The notes under the pieces are model-generated. The model ran no database searches and was not told the DNA's origin. It saw only the letters and a program-made list of their open reading frames with translations. Positions 38,040 through 46,393 of a DNA stretch of 64,000 bases are shown one piece after another. Positions within the stretch are counted from its first letter, which is position 1; each line of letters opens with the position of its first letter. The DNA lies in contig JADJVH010000006.1 in assembly GCA_016716665.1 (NCBI GenBank), forward strand, positions 248,001 through 312,000, written 5' to 3'. The stretch is from Candidatus Opimibacter iunctus. GTDB taxonomy: Bacteria > Bacteroidota > Bacteroidia > Chitinophagales > Saprospiraceae. A program made the position numbers and the translations under genes.

Positions 38040-39103
38040 AGTATTTAAAGTTATGGCCTGACTTGATCTGCCTGAGCGAGGCTGTGATCAATGAGATCAG
38101 ATGGCTGATGTCTTCAAAATTAGCCATTTCCACCGTCGTATGCATATACCGTAGCGGAATAGAAATCAGTGCGGAAGGAATGCCGCCATTGGAGTACGCA
38201 AAGGCATCCGTATCCGTTCCTGTACTCCGTGATGATGCAACACGCTGGAAGGGTATGTTATTTGCCTGTGCAGTCTCTTCGATGAGCTGCAGGAGTTTCC
38301 TGTGTACGGATGGTGCGTAGGCAAGCGCAGGGCCAAGGCCAAGCCTTACATCCCCTTCAAGTTTGGCGTCAATCAGGTGTACTGGTATCGTGTGTAACGT
38401 CTGTCACGATCGCTACATCGGGCCTGATTGTCTGTGCAATCATCTGCGCACCATGCAGTCCAACTTCCTCCTGTACAGAGTTGACGATATAGAGTGAATA
38501 AGGAAGTTTGATTTTTTCTTCATGCAATTGACGTGCGACTTCAGCTATACAATATCCTCCGAGTCGGTTGTCAAGCGCTCTCCCGATAAAACACTTCTTA
38601 TTGATTTCTTCGTATCCATCATCATAGGTGATGACACACCCTACATGAATGCCGAGCTCTTCAACTTCCTTCTTGTTGTTTGCACCGACATCGATAAATA
38701 TATTTTCGAGGGTAGGGGCGAGGTTGGCATCTTTTCCCTTGCGCACATGGATCGCCGGCCATCCAAATACACCACGGACGATTCCTTTAGGCGTATGGAT
38801 ATTGACCCTTCTGCTGGCAGCAATGGTCTGATCAGATCCCCCGTTGCGGATTACGTGGATATTGCCCTTGTCCGAGATATAATTGACATACCAGGAGATT
38901 TCATCCGCATGGCTTTCGATCGCGACACGGTATTTTTTTCCTGGATTGATGATCGCATATGCAGTGCCGTATACATCGGTGTGCCATTCATCCACATAAG
39001 GCATGATATAATCGAGCCAGAGCTCCTGGCCCTTTGTTTCGTGGCCTGTTGGGCTGGCATTGCCTAAGTATTCCTTCAGAAATTTCTTTGACTTCTTATC
39101 CAT
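38029..39103 (-). CDS. M42-family metalloaminopeptidase, one frameshift
   Basis: About 358 residues from the ATG at 39103. The frame reads to a premature stop at 38369-38371, but a shift near 38371-38379 restores IDAKLEGDVRLGLGPALAYAPS and continues to a stop at 38029. Catalytic features are intact: SHADEISW with metal ligands, the bridging Asp in RALDNRLGGY, NSVQEEVGLHGAQ, and in the restored part the final metal-ligand region around TGTDTDAF. Dodecameric M42 peptidases (TET-like) trim peptides in the cytoplasm. It starts 17 bp after pyrE ends. Confidence 0.85.
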
Positions 39104-39119
39104 CACGGATGCTTGGTAT

Positions 39120-39767
39120 TTATTGATGTGTTTGTGTATAATGTTCAGACCAGGCCTGTGGATCATTAGCCCACTGACTCAACAAGGTCAGGTGATGAGG
39201 TTCAATCATTTTTTGATCAGCCGCCACCGCGATGATGGTCTGATAATCAGTAAGGGTCAGATAAGGGCATTTAGCCTCATCAAATGCTTTCTTCGCTTTT
39301 GGCAAGCCATATTGGAATATGGCGATCACCCCTGTGACTTCTGCAGGGATCTGGCGTATTGCTTCTACAGCCTGGAGACTGCTCATTCCGGTTGAAATGA
39401 GATCTTCTACCACCAATACTTTTGCATTTTCCTTTATACTCCCTTCGATAAGGTTTTGCCTGCCATGGTCTTTCGGTTTTGAACGTACATAGGCAAAAGG
39501 AAGCTTTAATCGGTCTGCAAGAATAGCTCCTGCAGGTATGCCTGCAGTAGCAACTCCGGCGATGGTGTCAAAGAATTCAAAATCTTTTATCACCTTCACC
39601 ATTAAATCGATCAGGCTGGTTCTGATTTCCGGGTACGACAACAGGACCCGGTTGTCACAGTAAATAGGGGATCGCATACCAGACGCCCATGTAAAAGGGT
39701 TGTCCGGTTGGATCCGAACTGCGCCGGTTTCGAGAAGTTTTGATGCAAGTATTTGATTGTTAATCAT
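39120..39767 (-). CDS. pyrE: Orotate phosphoribosyltransferase
   Basis: 215 residues. It converts orotate and PRPP to OMP in pyrimidine synthesis. The family signatures are FTWASGMRSPIYCDNR, GVATAGIPAGAILA, YVRSKPKDHG with catalytic Lys and Arg, and the PRPP loop VLVVEDLISTGMS. It is the first gene of a minus-strand set with the M42 peptidase and the UbiA-like protein. A TACCTTTG element on the minus strand (39790-39797) could be its -7 element, located in the first codons of the divergent Nudix gene. Confidence 0.96.
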   Translation of the reverse strand: MINNQILASKLLETGAVRIQPDNPFTWASGMRSPIYCDNRVLLSYPEIRTSLIDLMVKVIKDFEFFDTIAGVATAGIPAGAILADRLKLPFAYVRSKPKDHGRQNLIEGSIKENAKVLVVEDLISTGMSSLQAVEAIRQIPAEVTGVIAIFQYGLPKAKKAFDEAKCPYLTLTDYQTIIAVAADQKMIEPHHLTLLSQWANDPQAWSEHYTQTHQ

Positions 39768-39786
39768 TTGTGACTAAATAGCGTGG

Positions 39787-40446
39787 ATGCAAAGGTATAA
39801 AATATACATTAACGAGAGCCCTTTGATTCTGACACAGACCTCTGATCTTGGAGACGAAACGGCCTTTGAGCGTTCGCTGATCCATGCCAAGTACAGAGGT
39901 AAGCCCAAAATGCTCTTCAATTATATCGAGCTACTCGAAAAAAATAAACATCATGAAGGTATCATCATCCAGGCTGATGATGTCAACCAGCTCTGGAAGG
40001 ATTTCAAGTCACTTTACTTCTATATCAAGGCTGGCGGGGGCCTTGTCCTGAATCCTTTCGGAAAGGTCCTTCTCATTTTCAGAAGGGGGGTCTGGGATTT
40101 GCCAAAAGGGAAACAAGATCCAGGAGAAACCCTGGCTCAGACTGCTGTTCGTGAAGTCCATGAGGAAACCGGACTGTCAGACCTGACCATAACCGAGCGG
40201 CTTGATAATGGGTACCATTGCTATCTCATGAGTAAGCAAAGGACACTCAAGAGGACACGTTGGTACCTGATGGAAACAAAGACTCCGGATCAACTGGTGC
40301 TGCAAAAGGAAGAAGGTATCCAGGATGCAGCATGGTTTGATCCACGCGAGATCCCAACCCTGCAAATGCCCATGTACAATAATATCAGGGATGTATTGGT
40401 CAGGTATCACGCAGAGAAATTGATACCACCTCAACCCGGGAAATAA
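39787..40446 (+). CDS. Nudix hydrolase
   Basis: 219 residues. An N-terminal region (about 1-85) typical of a Bacteroidota Nudix subgroup precedes the Nudix domain. The Nudix box is GKQDPGETLAQTAVREVHEETGL (at about 116-138), with all metal-binding Glu residues present. It hydrolyses a nucleoside diphosphate linked to another moiety; the substrate is unknown. The gene is divergent from pyrE, with only 19 bp between starts, so their promoters must overlap the coding regions. Confidence 0.9.
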   Translation: MQRYKIYINESPLILTQTSDLGDETAFERSLIHAKYRGKPKMLFNYIELLEKNKHHEGIIIQADDVNQLWKDFKSLYFYIKAGGGLVLNPFGKVLLIFRRGVWDLPKGKQDPGETLAQTAVREVHEETGLSDLTITERLDNGYHCYLMSKQRTLKRTRWYLMETKTPDQLVLQKEEGIQDAAWFDPREIPTLQMPMYNNIRDVLVRYHAEKLIPPQPGK

Positions 40447-40496
40447 CTCATTAAATGGTGACTGAAACCCAGTTTTGGGATGTGTATTGTTCTGTT

Positions 40497-41240
40497 TTAG
40501 GAAAAGAATAAGCTTCCCACTCTGATCATGTTACTTCCTTCTTCAAGGGCTATCTGATAATCTCCTGACATCCCCATACTGATGGTCTTGAAGGCTATGG
40601 TATCTGCAAAGTATTTTTGCCGCATGAGATCGAAGGATGCCTTTATCTTCTTCATTTCATTTCGGACCTGGGCAGTGTCATCTGTAAAACTGGCCATACC
40701 CATTACCCCGCCGATGATGACATTGGGATATTGATAATGTTGACCTGAAGCAAGTAATTGAGACAACTCTTCAAGATCCCATCCATACTTAGTTTCCTCC
40801 ATCGCCACCTTGATCTGAAGCAGACAGGTAATCTGCTTATCAATCCTGCCGGCTTCCTCTTGTATTTTTTCCCATAGGCTGATGCGATCAAGGGACTGGA
40901 TGCAAGTGATATATGGGAGCACTGAACGGACTTTATTGGTCTGCAAGTGGCCGATCAGGTGCCATTCAATATCCGTAGGCATCACAGGTGCTTTTTCAAG
41001 CAACCCCTGGGCCCTGTTTTCGGCAAAAATCCTTTGGCCCATTTGATAAAGCACATCTGTTTCAGGAATGGTCCTGGTCTTTGATACAGCCACCCAGGTA
41101 GCATGATGTTGACGGCAAGTTCTGAAAGAAGGTAATAGGGATGATCTGGATTTGGCACAGTTTATGGTATTATTTTTTTCTTTAATATGATTTTGAGCGT
41201 ATTTCCGGTGTGGCGGCCTCAATTTAAGGCATGTTGACAA
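40497..41240 (-). CDS. PLP homeostasis protein YggS/PROSC
   Basis: About 247 residues as read from a TTG at 41240, but the first about 45 residues are unlike the family and the true start is unclear; no ATG is in frame upstream of the core. The core has WVAVSKTR with the PLP-binding Lys, RIFAENRAQGLLEK, WHLIGHLQTNK, MGMASF and SMGMSGDYQIALEEGSNMIRVG, all hallmarks of YggS. It buffers pyridoxal phosphate and affects amino acid metabolism. The stretch near 41150-41190 is AT-rich with a long A run, so a small indel could have hidden the normal start. Confidence 0.82.
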   Translation of the reverse strand: MSTCLKLRPPHRKYAQNHIKEKNNTINCAKSRSSLLPSFRTCRQHHATWVAVSKTRTIPETDVLYQMGQRIFAENRAQGLLEKAPVMPTDIEWHLIGHLQTNKVRSVLPYITCIQSLDRISLWEKIQEEAGRIDKQITCLLQIKVAMEETKYGWDLEELSQLLASGQHYQYPNVIIGGVMGMASFTDDTAQVRNEMKKIKASFDLMRQKYFADTIAFKTISMGMSGDYQIALEEGSNMIRVGSLFFS

Positions 41241-41334
41241 TATCGGCTAGAATGGCATCGTTTTTCAACCATCGATCACTTTAAAAAACCGGCGAATGGC
41301 TCATCACTACATGAACAACAAAAACTGATCTGAC

Positions 41335-41526
41335 ATGAGTACCAACCGTGAAAAAACAAGTAAAGTAATGGGTATCACTGTTTCTGTGCTGCTGCATGGG
41401 ATATTCTTTGCAGGATGCCTCGCACTTGACGCATCAAGTGTCTCTTCTTCTAATACTGCTGACAAGGACACTACCACGATCAACCAGGTAGCTGATCACG
41501 CAGATGCCACCAAAGTCAAAAGCTGA
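41335..41526 (+). CDS. Small membrane protein, 63 residues
   Basis: An N-terminal basic segment is followed by one hydrophobic helix (about 12-32, VMGITVSVLLHGIFFAGCLAL) and a Ser/Thr/Asp-rich tail. It may be an inner-membrane peptide with a short outer or periplasmic tail. The beginning recalls the N-terminal anchor of TonB proteins, but no TonB domain follows. Its end is 9 bp from the convergent kinase gene. A real gene is likely but unproven. Confidence 0.45.
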   Translation: MSTNREKTSKVMGITVSVLLHGIFFAGCLALDASSVSSSNTADKDTTTINQVADHADATKVKS

Positions 41527-41534
41527 TTGCTGAT

Positions 41535-42173
41535 TTAGAATAAACCATTGATCTGGCTATCCACCAGTTCGATGATTTTGCCCATGTCTTCCGGACTCTT
41601 CTCGAAATCAATATCATCTGCGTTGATGACCAGCAGCGGTCCCTCCTTATAGCTTTCGATCCATTCGTCGTACTTCTGGTTGAGCCTCTTGAGGTAATCC
41701 AGGCTCATACTGCCCTCATAGCTCCTGCCTCTGCTATGGATATGCCTCACCAGCGTCGGGATGCTTGCCTGCAAGTAGATCAACAGGTCAGGTGGTGATA
41801 TCTGGGCGCTCATGTTCTTGAAAAGGGTAAAATAATTTTCAAAATCCCGCCTGCCCATCAAGCCCATTTCATGCAGGTTAGGGGCGAAAATATAGGCATC
41901 TTCAAAAATGGTCCTGTCCTGGATCACCGTCTTGTCACCATTGCGGATCTGCAGGATCTGCTGGTACCGGCTGTTGAGGAAGTAGATCTGGAGGTTGAAG
42001 GACCACCGGTGCATATCATCATAGAAATCACTTAGATAGGGATTATTGGTGGTATCCTCATAATGGACCTCCCAACCAAAATGCTTGGCCAGTCGGGTGG
42101 AAAGAGTGGTCTTTCCGGCCCCGATATTCCCGGCCACTGCCACATGTTTGATCAATGTTTTTGGTTTTTGCAT
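41535..42173 (-). CDS. Deoxynucleoside kinase (dNK family)
   Basis: 212 residues. It phosphorylates a deoxynucleoside with ATP in nucleotide salvage. The P-loop is GNIGAGKTT (15-23), followed by the catalytic and lid regions: DRTIFEDAYIF (DRxxxED) and RGRSYEGSMSLDYLKRLNQKYDEW. DLLIYLQAS is also typical. The closest types are deoxyadenosine or deoxyguanosine kinases, but specificity cannot be read from the sequence alone. Confidence 0.9.
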   Translation of the reverse strand: MQKPKTLIKHVAVAGNIGAGKTTLSTRLAKHFGWEVHYEDTTNNPYLSDFYDDMHRWSFNLQIYFLNSRYQQILQIRNGDKTVIQDRTIFEDAYIFAPNLHEMGLMGRRDFENYFTLFKNMSAQISPPDLLIYLQASIPTLVRHIHSRGRSYEGSMSLDYLKRLNQKYDEWIESYKEGPLLVINADDIDFEKSPEDMGKIIELVDSQINGLF

Positions 42174-42253
42174 CTCGGTTGGTATACTAAACGACGGTAT
42201 AAGGTCGTAAAATAAAAAGCTTCGGCGATTGAATGCACCGAATCATCCAAATA

Positions 42254-42287
42254 TTTGCTTTGTCAAGGTTTAAAATCAATACTTTTG
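42254..42287 (+). promoter_or_regulatory. Candidate promoter immediately before the ABC ATPase gene
   Basis: TACTTTTG at 42280-42287 matches TAnnTTTG exactly. TTTG occurs at 42254-42257 and 42259-42262, 22 and 17 bp upstream, neither the ideal 19. The ATG follows at 42293, so if this promoter is used the mRNA would be nearly leaderless. Confidence 0.4.
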
Positions 42288-42292
42288 AAGCT

Positions 42293-43027
42293 ATGCAAGA
42301 GGCCAGACCCATCATTTCTGTTAAAGAACTCTCCAGGACCTATCTGATGGGGACGGAGACTGTCAATGCGTTGCGTTCAGTGACACTCGAAATCGCTAAG
42401 AATGAGTATGTTGCCCTGATGGGACCCTCCGGTTCAGGAAAGAGTACCCTGATGAATATCCTCGGATGCCTGGATACCCCTTCCTCTGGTGAATATTACC
42501 TCAACAACCAGTTGGTCAGTGAGATGAGCGATGGAGAGTTGGCTGCCGTGAGGAATAAAGAGATCGGGTTTGTCTTTCAGACCTTCAACCTGCTTCCACG
42601 CTTGTCTGCATTGGACAATGTAGCCTTACCACTTGTGTATGCAGGACTCAAGCGGTCCAGGCGTGAAGAAGTCGCAGAGCATGTTCTCGAGCAGGTGGGC
42701 CTTACGGACCGGATGCACCACAAACCAAATGAATTGTCAGGGGGACAGCGACAACGTGTAGCGATTGCCAGGGCTTTGGTCAACAACCCTTCCATAATCC
42801 TTGCCGATGAGCCTACGGGTAACCTGGATACCAAGACATCCCTTGAAATCATGGATATTTTTGGCAAAATACATGAGATGGGCAATACGATAATCCTGGT
42901 CACCCACGAACTTGACATATCCCTCTATGCGCATCGGGTGGTCAAGCTACGTGATGGCCTGGTAGAATCTGATGCCCTCAATAAGAACTACCTGACAGCC
43001 TCCTCCGCAGTCGCGGAGGTATCCTGA
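42293..43027 (+). CDS. ABC transporter ATP-binding protein, MacB/LolD type
   Basis: 244 residues from the ATG at 42293. Walker A is GPSGSGKST, the Q loop follows in VFQTFNLLPRLSALDNV, the signature is LSGGQRQR, Walker B is IILADEP with catalytic Glu, and the H loop is THE. These are typical of LolD/MacB ATPases that power lipoprotein release or mechanotransmission. No permease gene lies next to it in the window, so the partner is encoded elsewhere. The cobalamin adenosyltransferase gene follows by 16 bp. Confidence 0.92.
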   Translation: MQEARPIISVKELSRTYLMGTETVNALRSVTLEIAKNEYVALMGPSGSGKSTLMNILGCLDTPSSGEYYLNNQLVSEMSDGELAAVRNKEIGFVFQTFNLLPRLSALDNVALPLVYAGLKRSRREEVAEHVLEQVGLTDRMHHKPNELSGGQRQRVAIARALVNNPSIILADEPTGNLDTKTSLEIMDIFGKIHEMGNTIILVTHELDISLYAHRVVKLRDGLVESDALNKNYLTASSAVAEVS

Positions 43028-43043
43028 TAAATGAACTTCCACC

Positions 43044-43607
43044 ATGTCCACAAAGATTTATACCAAAACAGGTGATGACGGTACAACCGGCCTTTTTGGC
43101 GGAGCCCGCTTACCCAAAGATCATATCCGGATTGAAGCCTATGGTACCGTAGATGAATTGAATGCTGTGATTGGCTGGTTGATGTCCACTGTGCCGGACA
43201 AGCAAATTGACCATCTACTGCAAACCATTCAGTCGAGGCTGTTTACCGTTGGGGCTAACCTGGCCAGTGAGCCCGGGAAGAATATGATCACGCCTGACCT
43301 GCTGGATGAGGATGTCGCCCTCATTGAGCAATCCATAGACAAAATGCAGGAAACACTTCCTTCCTTAAAGCATTTTATTATGCCAGGCGGGAGCCCATCT
43401 GTCAGCGCAGCCCATCTCGCCCGTACCGTTTGCCGCCGTGCGGAAAGACGCTGTGTCACACTGGCCCAGACGTCTGATGTGGAGACGATCATTATCCTCT
43501 ATCTCAACAGGCTTTCTGATTTCTTTTTTGTCCTCGCCAGATGGCTAGGTGCAAGGGAAGGAGTGGAGGAAGTGAAGTGGATGCCTAGAGTGAAAAATGA
43601 AGAATGA
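43044..43607 (+). CDS. PduO-type cob(I)alamin adenosyltransferase
   Basis: 187 residues. It transfers the adenosyl group of ATP to cob(I)alamin to make coenzyme B12. The ATP-binding N-terminus is clear: IYTKTGDDGTTGLFGG, followed by RIEAYGTVDELNAVIG. RTVCRRAERRCVTL with key Arg residues and LNRLSDFFFVLAR complete the family picture. Its last residues (VKNEE) are encoded by the start of the heptad tract 43590-43709. The DUF6580 gene is convergent. Confidence 0.93.
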   Translation: MSTKIYTKTGDDGTTGLFGGARLPKDHIRIEAYGTVDELNAVIGWLMSTVPDKQIDHLLQTIQSRLFTVGANLASEPGKNMITPDLLDEDVALIEQSIDKMQETLPSLKHFIMPGGSPSVSAAHLARTVCRRAERRCVTLAQTSDVETIIILYLNRLSDFFFVLARWLGAREGVEEVKWMPRVKNEE

Positions 43608-43709
43608 AAAGTGAAGAGTGAAAAATGAAGAGTAAGAAGTGGGGTATCAGGCATCGCCGGATAGCCAGTTATAATTTTTCACTTTTCATTTTACTTTTTT
43701 CACTTAAGC
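43590..43709. repeat. Inverted pair of degenerate heptad tracts between convergent genes
   Basis: The left tract is seven heptads: GTGAAAA, ATGAAGA, ATGAAAA, GTGAAGA, GTGAAAA, ATGAAGA, GTAAGAA (43590-43638). The right tract is TTTTTCA, CTTTTCA, TTTTACT, TTTTTCA, CTTAAGC (43675-43709). They are largely complementary and enclose about 36 bp. The tracts include the ends of both convergent genes and may act as a two-way terminator. Confidence 0.75.
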
Positions 43710-44267
43710 CAGATGTCGCTTAGGCTTGAGCATGAATACATGCAGGGCGACTCCAAACAAGACAAGGCTGTAGAAGAGGTCGCCAAACACCTGATTGATC
43801 AGAAATGGGAGGCCTGCAGTATAGCAGGTCATGAGACCGGCAAAATTGACCGGATATGCACCTGTAGATGCCCATACCCCGAAATTGGACAGGAGGAAAA
43901 AGATGACAGAAGAACCAAGGGCCCCAAAAATCACTTTTGACAGATCAACTCCATTACGGAAAAGGGTATAACCGAAAATAACGATAATCCCAAAGGCAGC
44001 ATAACTCCACAATGCCCCACGATAGAGGAAAATGAAATTTTTATAATCGTCCGGATATGCATTTGCATAAATCACATTGTTGAGGATCATATCACTAAAC
44101 AACATGACGAGGTAGGGTATAATGATCGCTATGCTTCTCCTGGTCCCAAATGCAGCTCCAAAGAGGGATATCGCTCCAATAGCCGTAAAATTAGGATAGT
44201 GTGGAATCAACCTGCTACCTATCCCCACGATCAGCAATGAAATAATTAAAGTCCTGGTTTGATTCAT
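43704..44267 (-). CDS. DUF6580-family membrane protein (possible ECF S component)
   Basis: 187 residues with about five hydrophobic helices. NFTAIGAISLFGAAFG near the N-terminus and RGALWSYAAFGIIVIFGY, LLSNFGVWASTGAYPVNFAGL and NQVFGDLFYSLVLFG are features of DUF6580. The fold and short length resemble substrate-binding subunits of energy-coupling-factor vitamin transporters. The nearness of cobalamin adenosyltransferase suggests a cobalamin link, but this is inference: the two genes are convergent and not an operon. Confidence 0.7.
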   Translation of the reverse strand: MNQTRTLIISLLIVGIGSRLIPHYPNFTAIGAISLFGAAFGTRRSIAIIIPYLVMLFSDMILNNVIYANAYPDDYKNFIFLYRGALWSYAAFGIIVIFGYTLFRNGVDLSKVIFGALGSSVIFFLLSNFGVWASTGAYPVNFAGLMTCYTAGLPFLINQVFGDLFYSLVLFGVALHVFMLKPKRHLA

Positions 44268-44417
44268 GTTGCTCCAAATGTAATAAGATTCTTTTAACCA
44301 AATAACCCCAATATTTACTATACGTGTCCTGATTCGTTATTGGTTTGTATAATTACGCCTGTTATCAGGCGATTGTATTCATTCAGCCTTTCAATTGTTG
44401 ATTACATTTCGAAAATA

Positions 44418-46301
44418 ATGAAAATTTATATGCGCTACGGGGTAATTTCATGGATTTGTCTCATATACGGCCTTTTGTGCTGCTATCTGCCTCAGACTGA
44501 GGCCCAGGCAACCAGAAATTACTGGCAGCAATCCATCAGTTACAAGATGGCGGTGAGACTTGATGTCCACACTGACCGGTTCGACGGGGAGCAGACCATA
44601 AAGTACAAGAACAACTCTCCCGAGACCCTTGACAAAGTCTATTTTCATCTCTATCTCAATGCTTTTCAACCCGGAAGTGCGATGGATATTCAGTCTAATA
44701 CGCTACCTGATGCTGACCCCAGGATCGGGACAGATATAGGTAAGCTCCAGCCAAATGAAATAGGATATCAGCGTATCCTCAGCCTGACTCAGGATGGAAA
44801 GCCCTTGAAGTTTGAGGTTGCCGGGACTATACTTGAAGTAACTCTTGCCAAGCCAATCCGACCGGGCCAGTCTACAAAATTCTTTATGGCCTACGAAGCC
44901 CAGGTCCCCTTGCAGATCCGGCGCAGCGGACGGGACAATGATGAAGGGATACGTTACTCGATGGCCCAATGGTATCCCAAACTCTGTGAATACGACACCA
45001 GGGGCTGGCACGCCGATCCTTATCTGGCAAGGGAGTTCTACGGAGTCTGGGGTGATTATGATGTGCAATTGACCCTTGATGCCGGATATATGGTTGCTGC
45101 TTCGGGACAATTGGTCAATGCATCGAAAATCGGATATGGATACAGCTATGTTTCTCCTCCAGACCAGGATGAGCTGACCTGGCATTTTGTAGCAAGGAAT
45201 GTGCATGATTTTGTCTGGGCTGCTGACCCGGATTACAGGCACGATATGCATACGTGCGCCAATGGGGTAGTCCTGCATGCTTTTTACCAACCCCACGAAT
45301 CGTTTGTAGCGCAATGGGAGGCCCTTCTTCCGATCATGGAGGAGGCTTTAAACTATATGAATGCTAACTTCGGGAAGTACCCTTATCCGGTGTATTCTTT
45401 TATCCAGGGCGGCGATGGGGGCATGGAATATCCTCTGGCAACCCTGATCACAGGGAACAGGTCACTAGGCAGCCTGGTAGGGGTGTCCGTTCATGAAATG
45501 ATGCATAGCTGGTACCAGATGGTGCTGGGCTTCAATGAAAGCTATTATTACTGGATGGACGAAGGGTTTGCCAATTATGGTGCCCAAAGGGTGATGGAAC
45601 ATCTGAAAGCTAAAGGACTACTTACCGGACCACCTGATCCAATGCCTTTCAAGAGTTTTTACAACGGGTATGCAAACCTGGTCGAAGGGGGAATCCAGGA
45701 ACCCCTATCCACCCATGCTGATCATTTCAACCTGCATACCGCTTACAGTATTTCAGCCTATAACAAAGGGGCTCTCTTTTTCAACCAGATGGAATATGTA
45801 ATCGGAAAGCCAGCCTTTGATAAGGGGTTACTTGATTTTTATAATACCTGGAAATTCAAGCACCCTGATGACAATGATTTCATCAGGATCATGGAGCAGT
45901 CTTCGGGGCTGGAACTTGATTGGTATAAGGACTATATGGTCTATTCTACTAAAACAATTGACTACAGTGTGGATACCGTTTTTTATGATGGCTCAGGATC
46001 AACGGTGTACCTGAGTCGACGGGATTATATGCCTATGCCCATAGATGTTGTCATCTCACTTGCCAATGGTACAAGACAATACTTTACCATCCCGCTTGAT
46101 ATCATGCTGGGCGCAAAAAACGAGCAGGGTGCAGGTGGAGAACCTTATCAGGTGCTCCCCGACTGGGATTGGGTCAATCTTATATACCAGTTTCATATTC
46201 CGTACAATCCTGACCAGATATCATCATTGACTATCGATCCCACTATGCGTATGGCTGACCTGAACAGGGATAATAATACATGGCCGCCATCCAAGTCATG
46301 A
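44418..46301 (+). CDS. M1-family metalloaminopeptidase
   Basis: 627 residues from the ATG at 44418; an earlier in-frame ATG (44340) adds residues before the signal. A hydrophobic leader (WICLIYGLLCCYL) suggests export. The N-terminal beta domain shows DVHTDRFDGEQTIKYKNNS and LDKVYFHLYLNAF. The exopeptidase motif is GGDGGMEY, and the zinc motif is His359-Glu-x-x-His363 with Glu382 (HExxHx18E) in HEMMHSWYQ and MDEGFANYG. It removes N-terminal residues from peptides, probably in the periplasm. Confidence 0.9.
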   Translation: MKIYMRYGVISWICLIYGLLCCYLPQTEAQATRNYWQQSISYKMAVRLDVHTDRFDGEQTIKYKNNSPETLDKVYFHLYLNAFQPGSAMDIQSNTLPDADPRIGTDIGKLQPNEIGYQRILSLTQDGKPLKFEVAGTILEVTLAKPIRPGQSTKFFMAYEAQVPLQIRRSGRDNDEGIRYSMAQWYPKLCEYDTRGWHADPYLAREFYGVWGDYDVQLTLDAGYMVAASGQLVNASKIGYGYSYVSPPDQDELTWHFVARNVHDFVWAADPDYRHDMHTCANGVVLHAFYQPHESFVAQWEALLPIMEEALNYMNANFGKYPYPVYSFIQGGDGGMEYPLATLITGNRSLGSLVGVSVHEMMHSWYQMVLGFNESYYYWMDEGFANYGAQRVMEHLKAKGLLTGPPDPMPFKSFYNGYANLVEGGIQEPLSTHADHFNLHTAYSISAYNKGALFFNQMEYVIGKPAFDKGLLDFYNTWKFKHPDDNDFIRIMEQSSGLELDWYKDYMVYSTKTIDYSVDTVFYDGSGSTVYLSRRDYMPMPIDVVISLANGTRQYFTIPLDIMLGAKNEQGAGGEPYQVLPDWDWVNLIYQFHIPYNPDQISSLTIDPTMRMADLNRDNNTWPPSKS

Positions 46302-46351
46302 AGAAGGGTCACTTTTCTTTTTCTATTTTGTTCGCATATTAATTGCGTCTC

Positions 46352-46393
46352 ATGATTCACGACCTACAACTCACAACTCACAATTCACAAATG
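46352..46393 (+). repeat. Heptad tract abutting a start codon, ACAACTC type
   Basis: Six in-phase heptads: ATGATTC, ACGACCT, ACAACTC, ACAACTC, ACAATTC, ACAAATG. The ATG in the last one is the start codon (46391) of the BNR-propeller gene. Translated in frame from 46343, the tract would add a repeat-derived tail in front of the signal peptide, so I place the start at its end. Confidence 0.7.

Noticed and set aside
38522..39067. 181-residue plus-strand reading frame
   Set aside because: It is antisense to the M42 peptidase, whose catalytic motifs are read on the minus strand over the same bases.
43028..43043. Cobalamin riboswitch before the adenosyltransferase
   Set aside because: Only 16 bp separate it from the ABC ATPase gene, which is far too short for a riboswitch, and none was seen upstream of the ATPase.
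44703..45314. 203-residue minus-strand reading frame
   Set aside because: It is antisense to the M1 aminopeptidase, which is intact across this interval.
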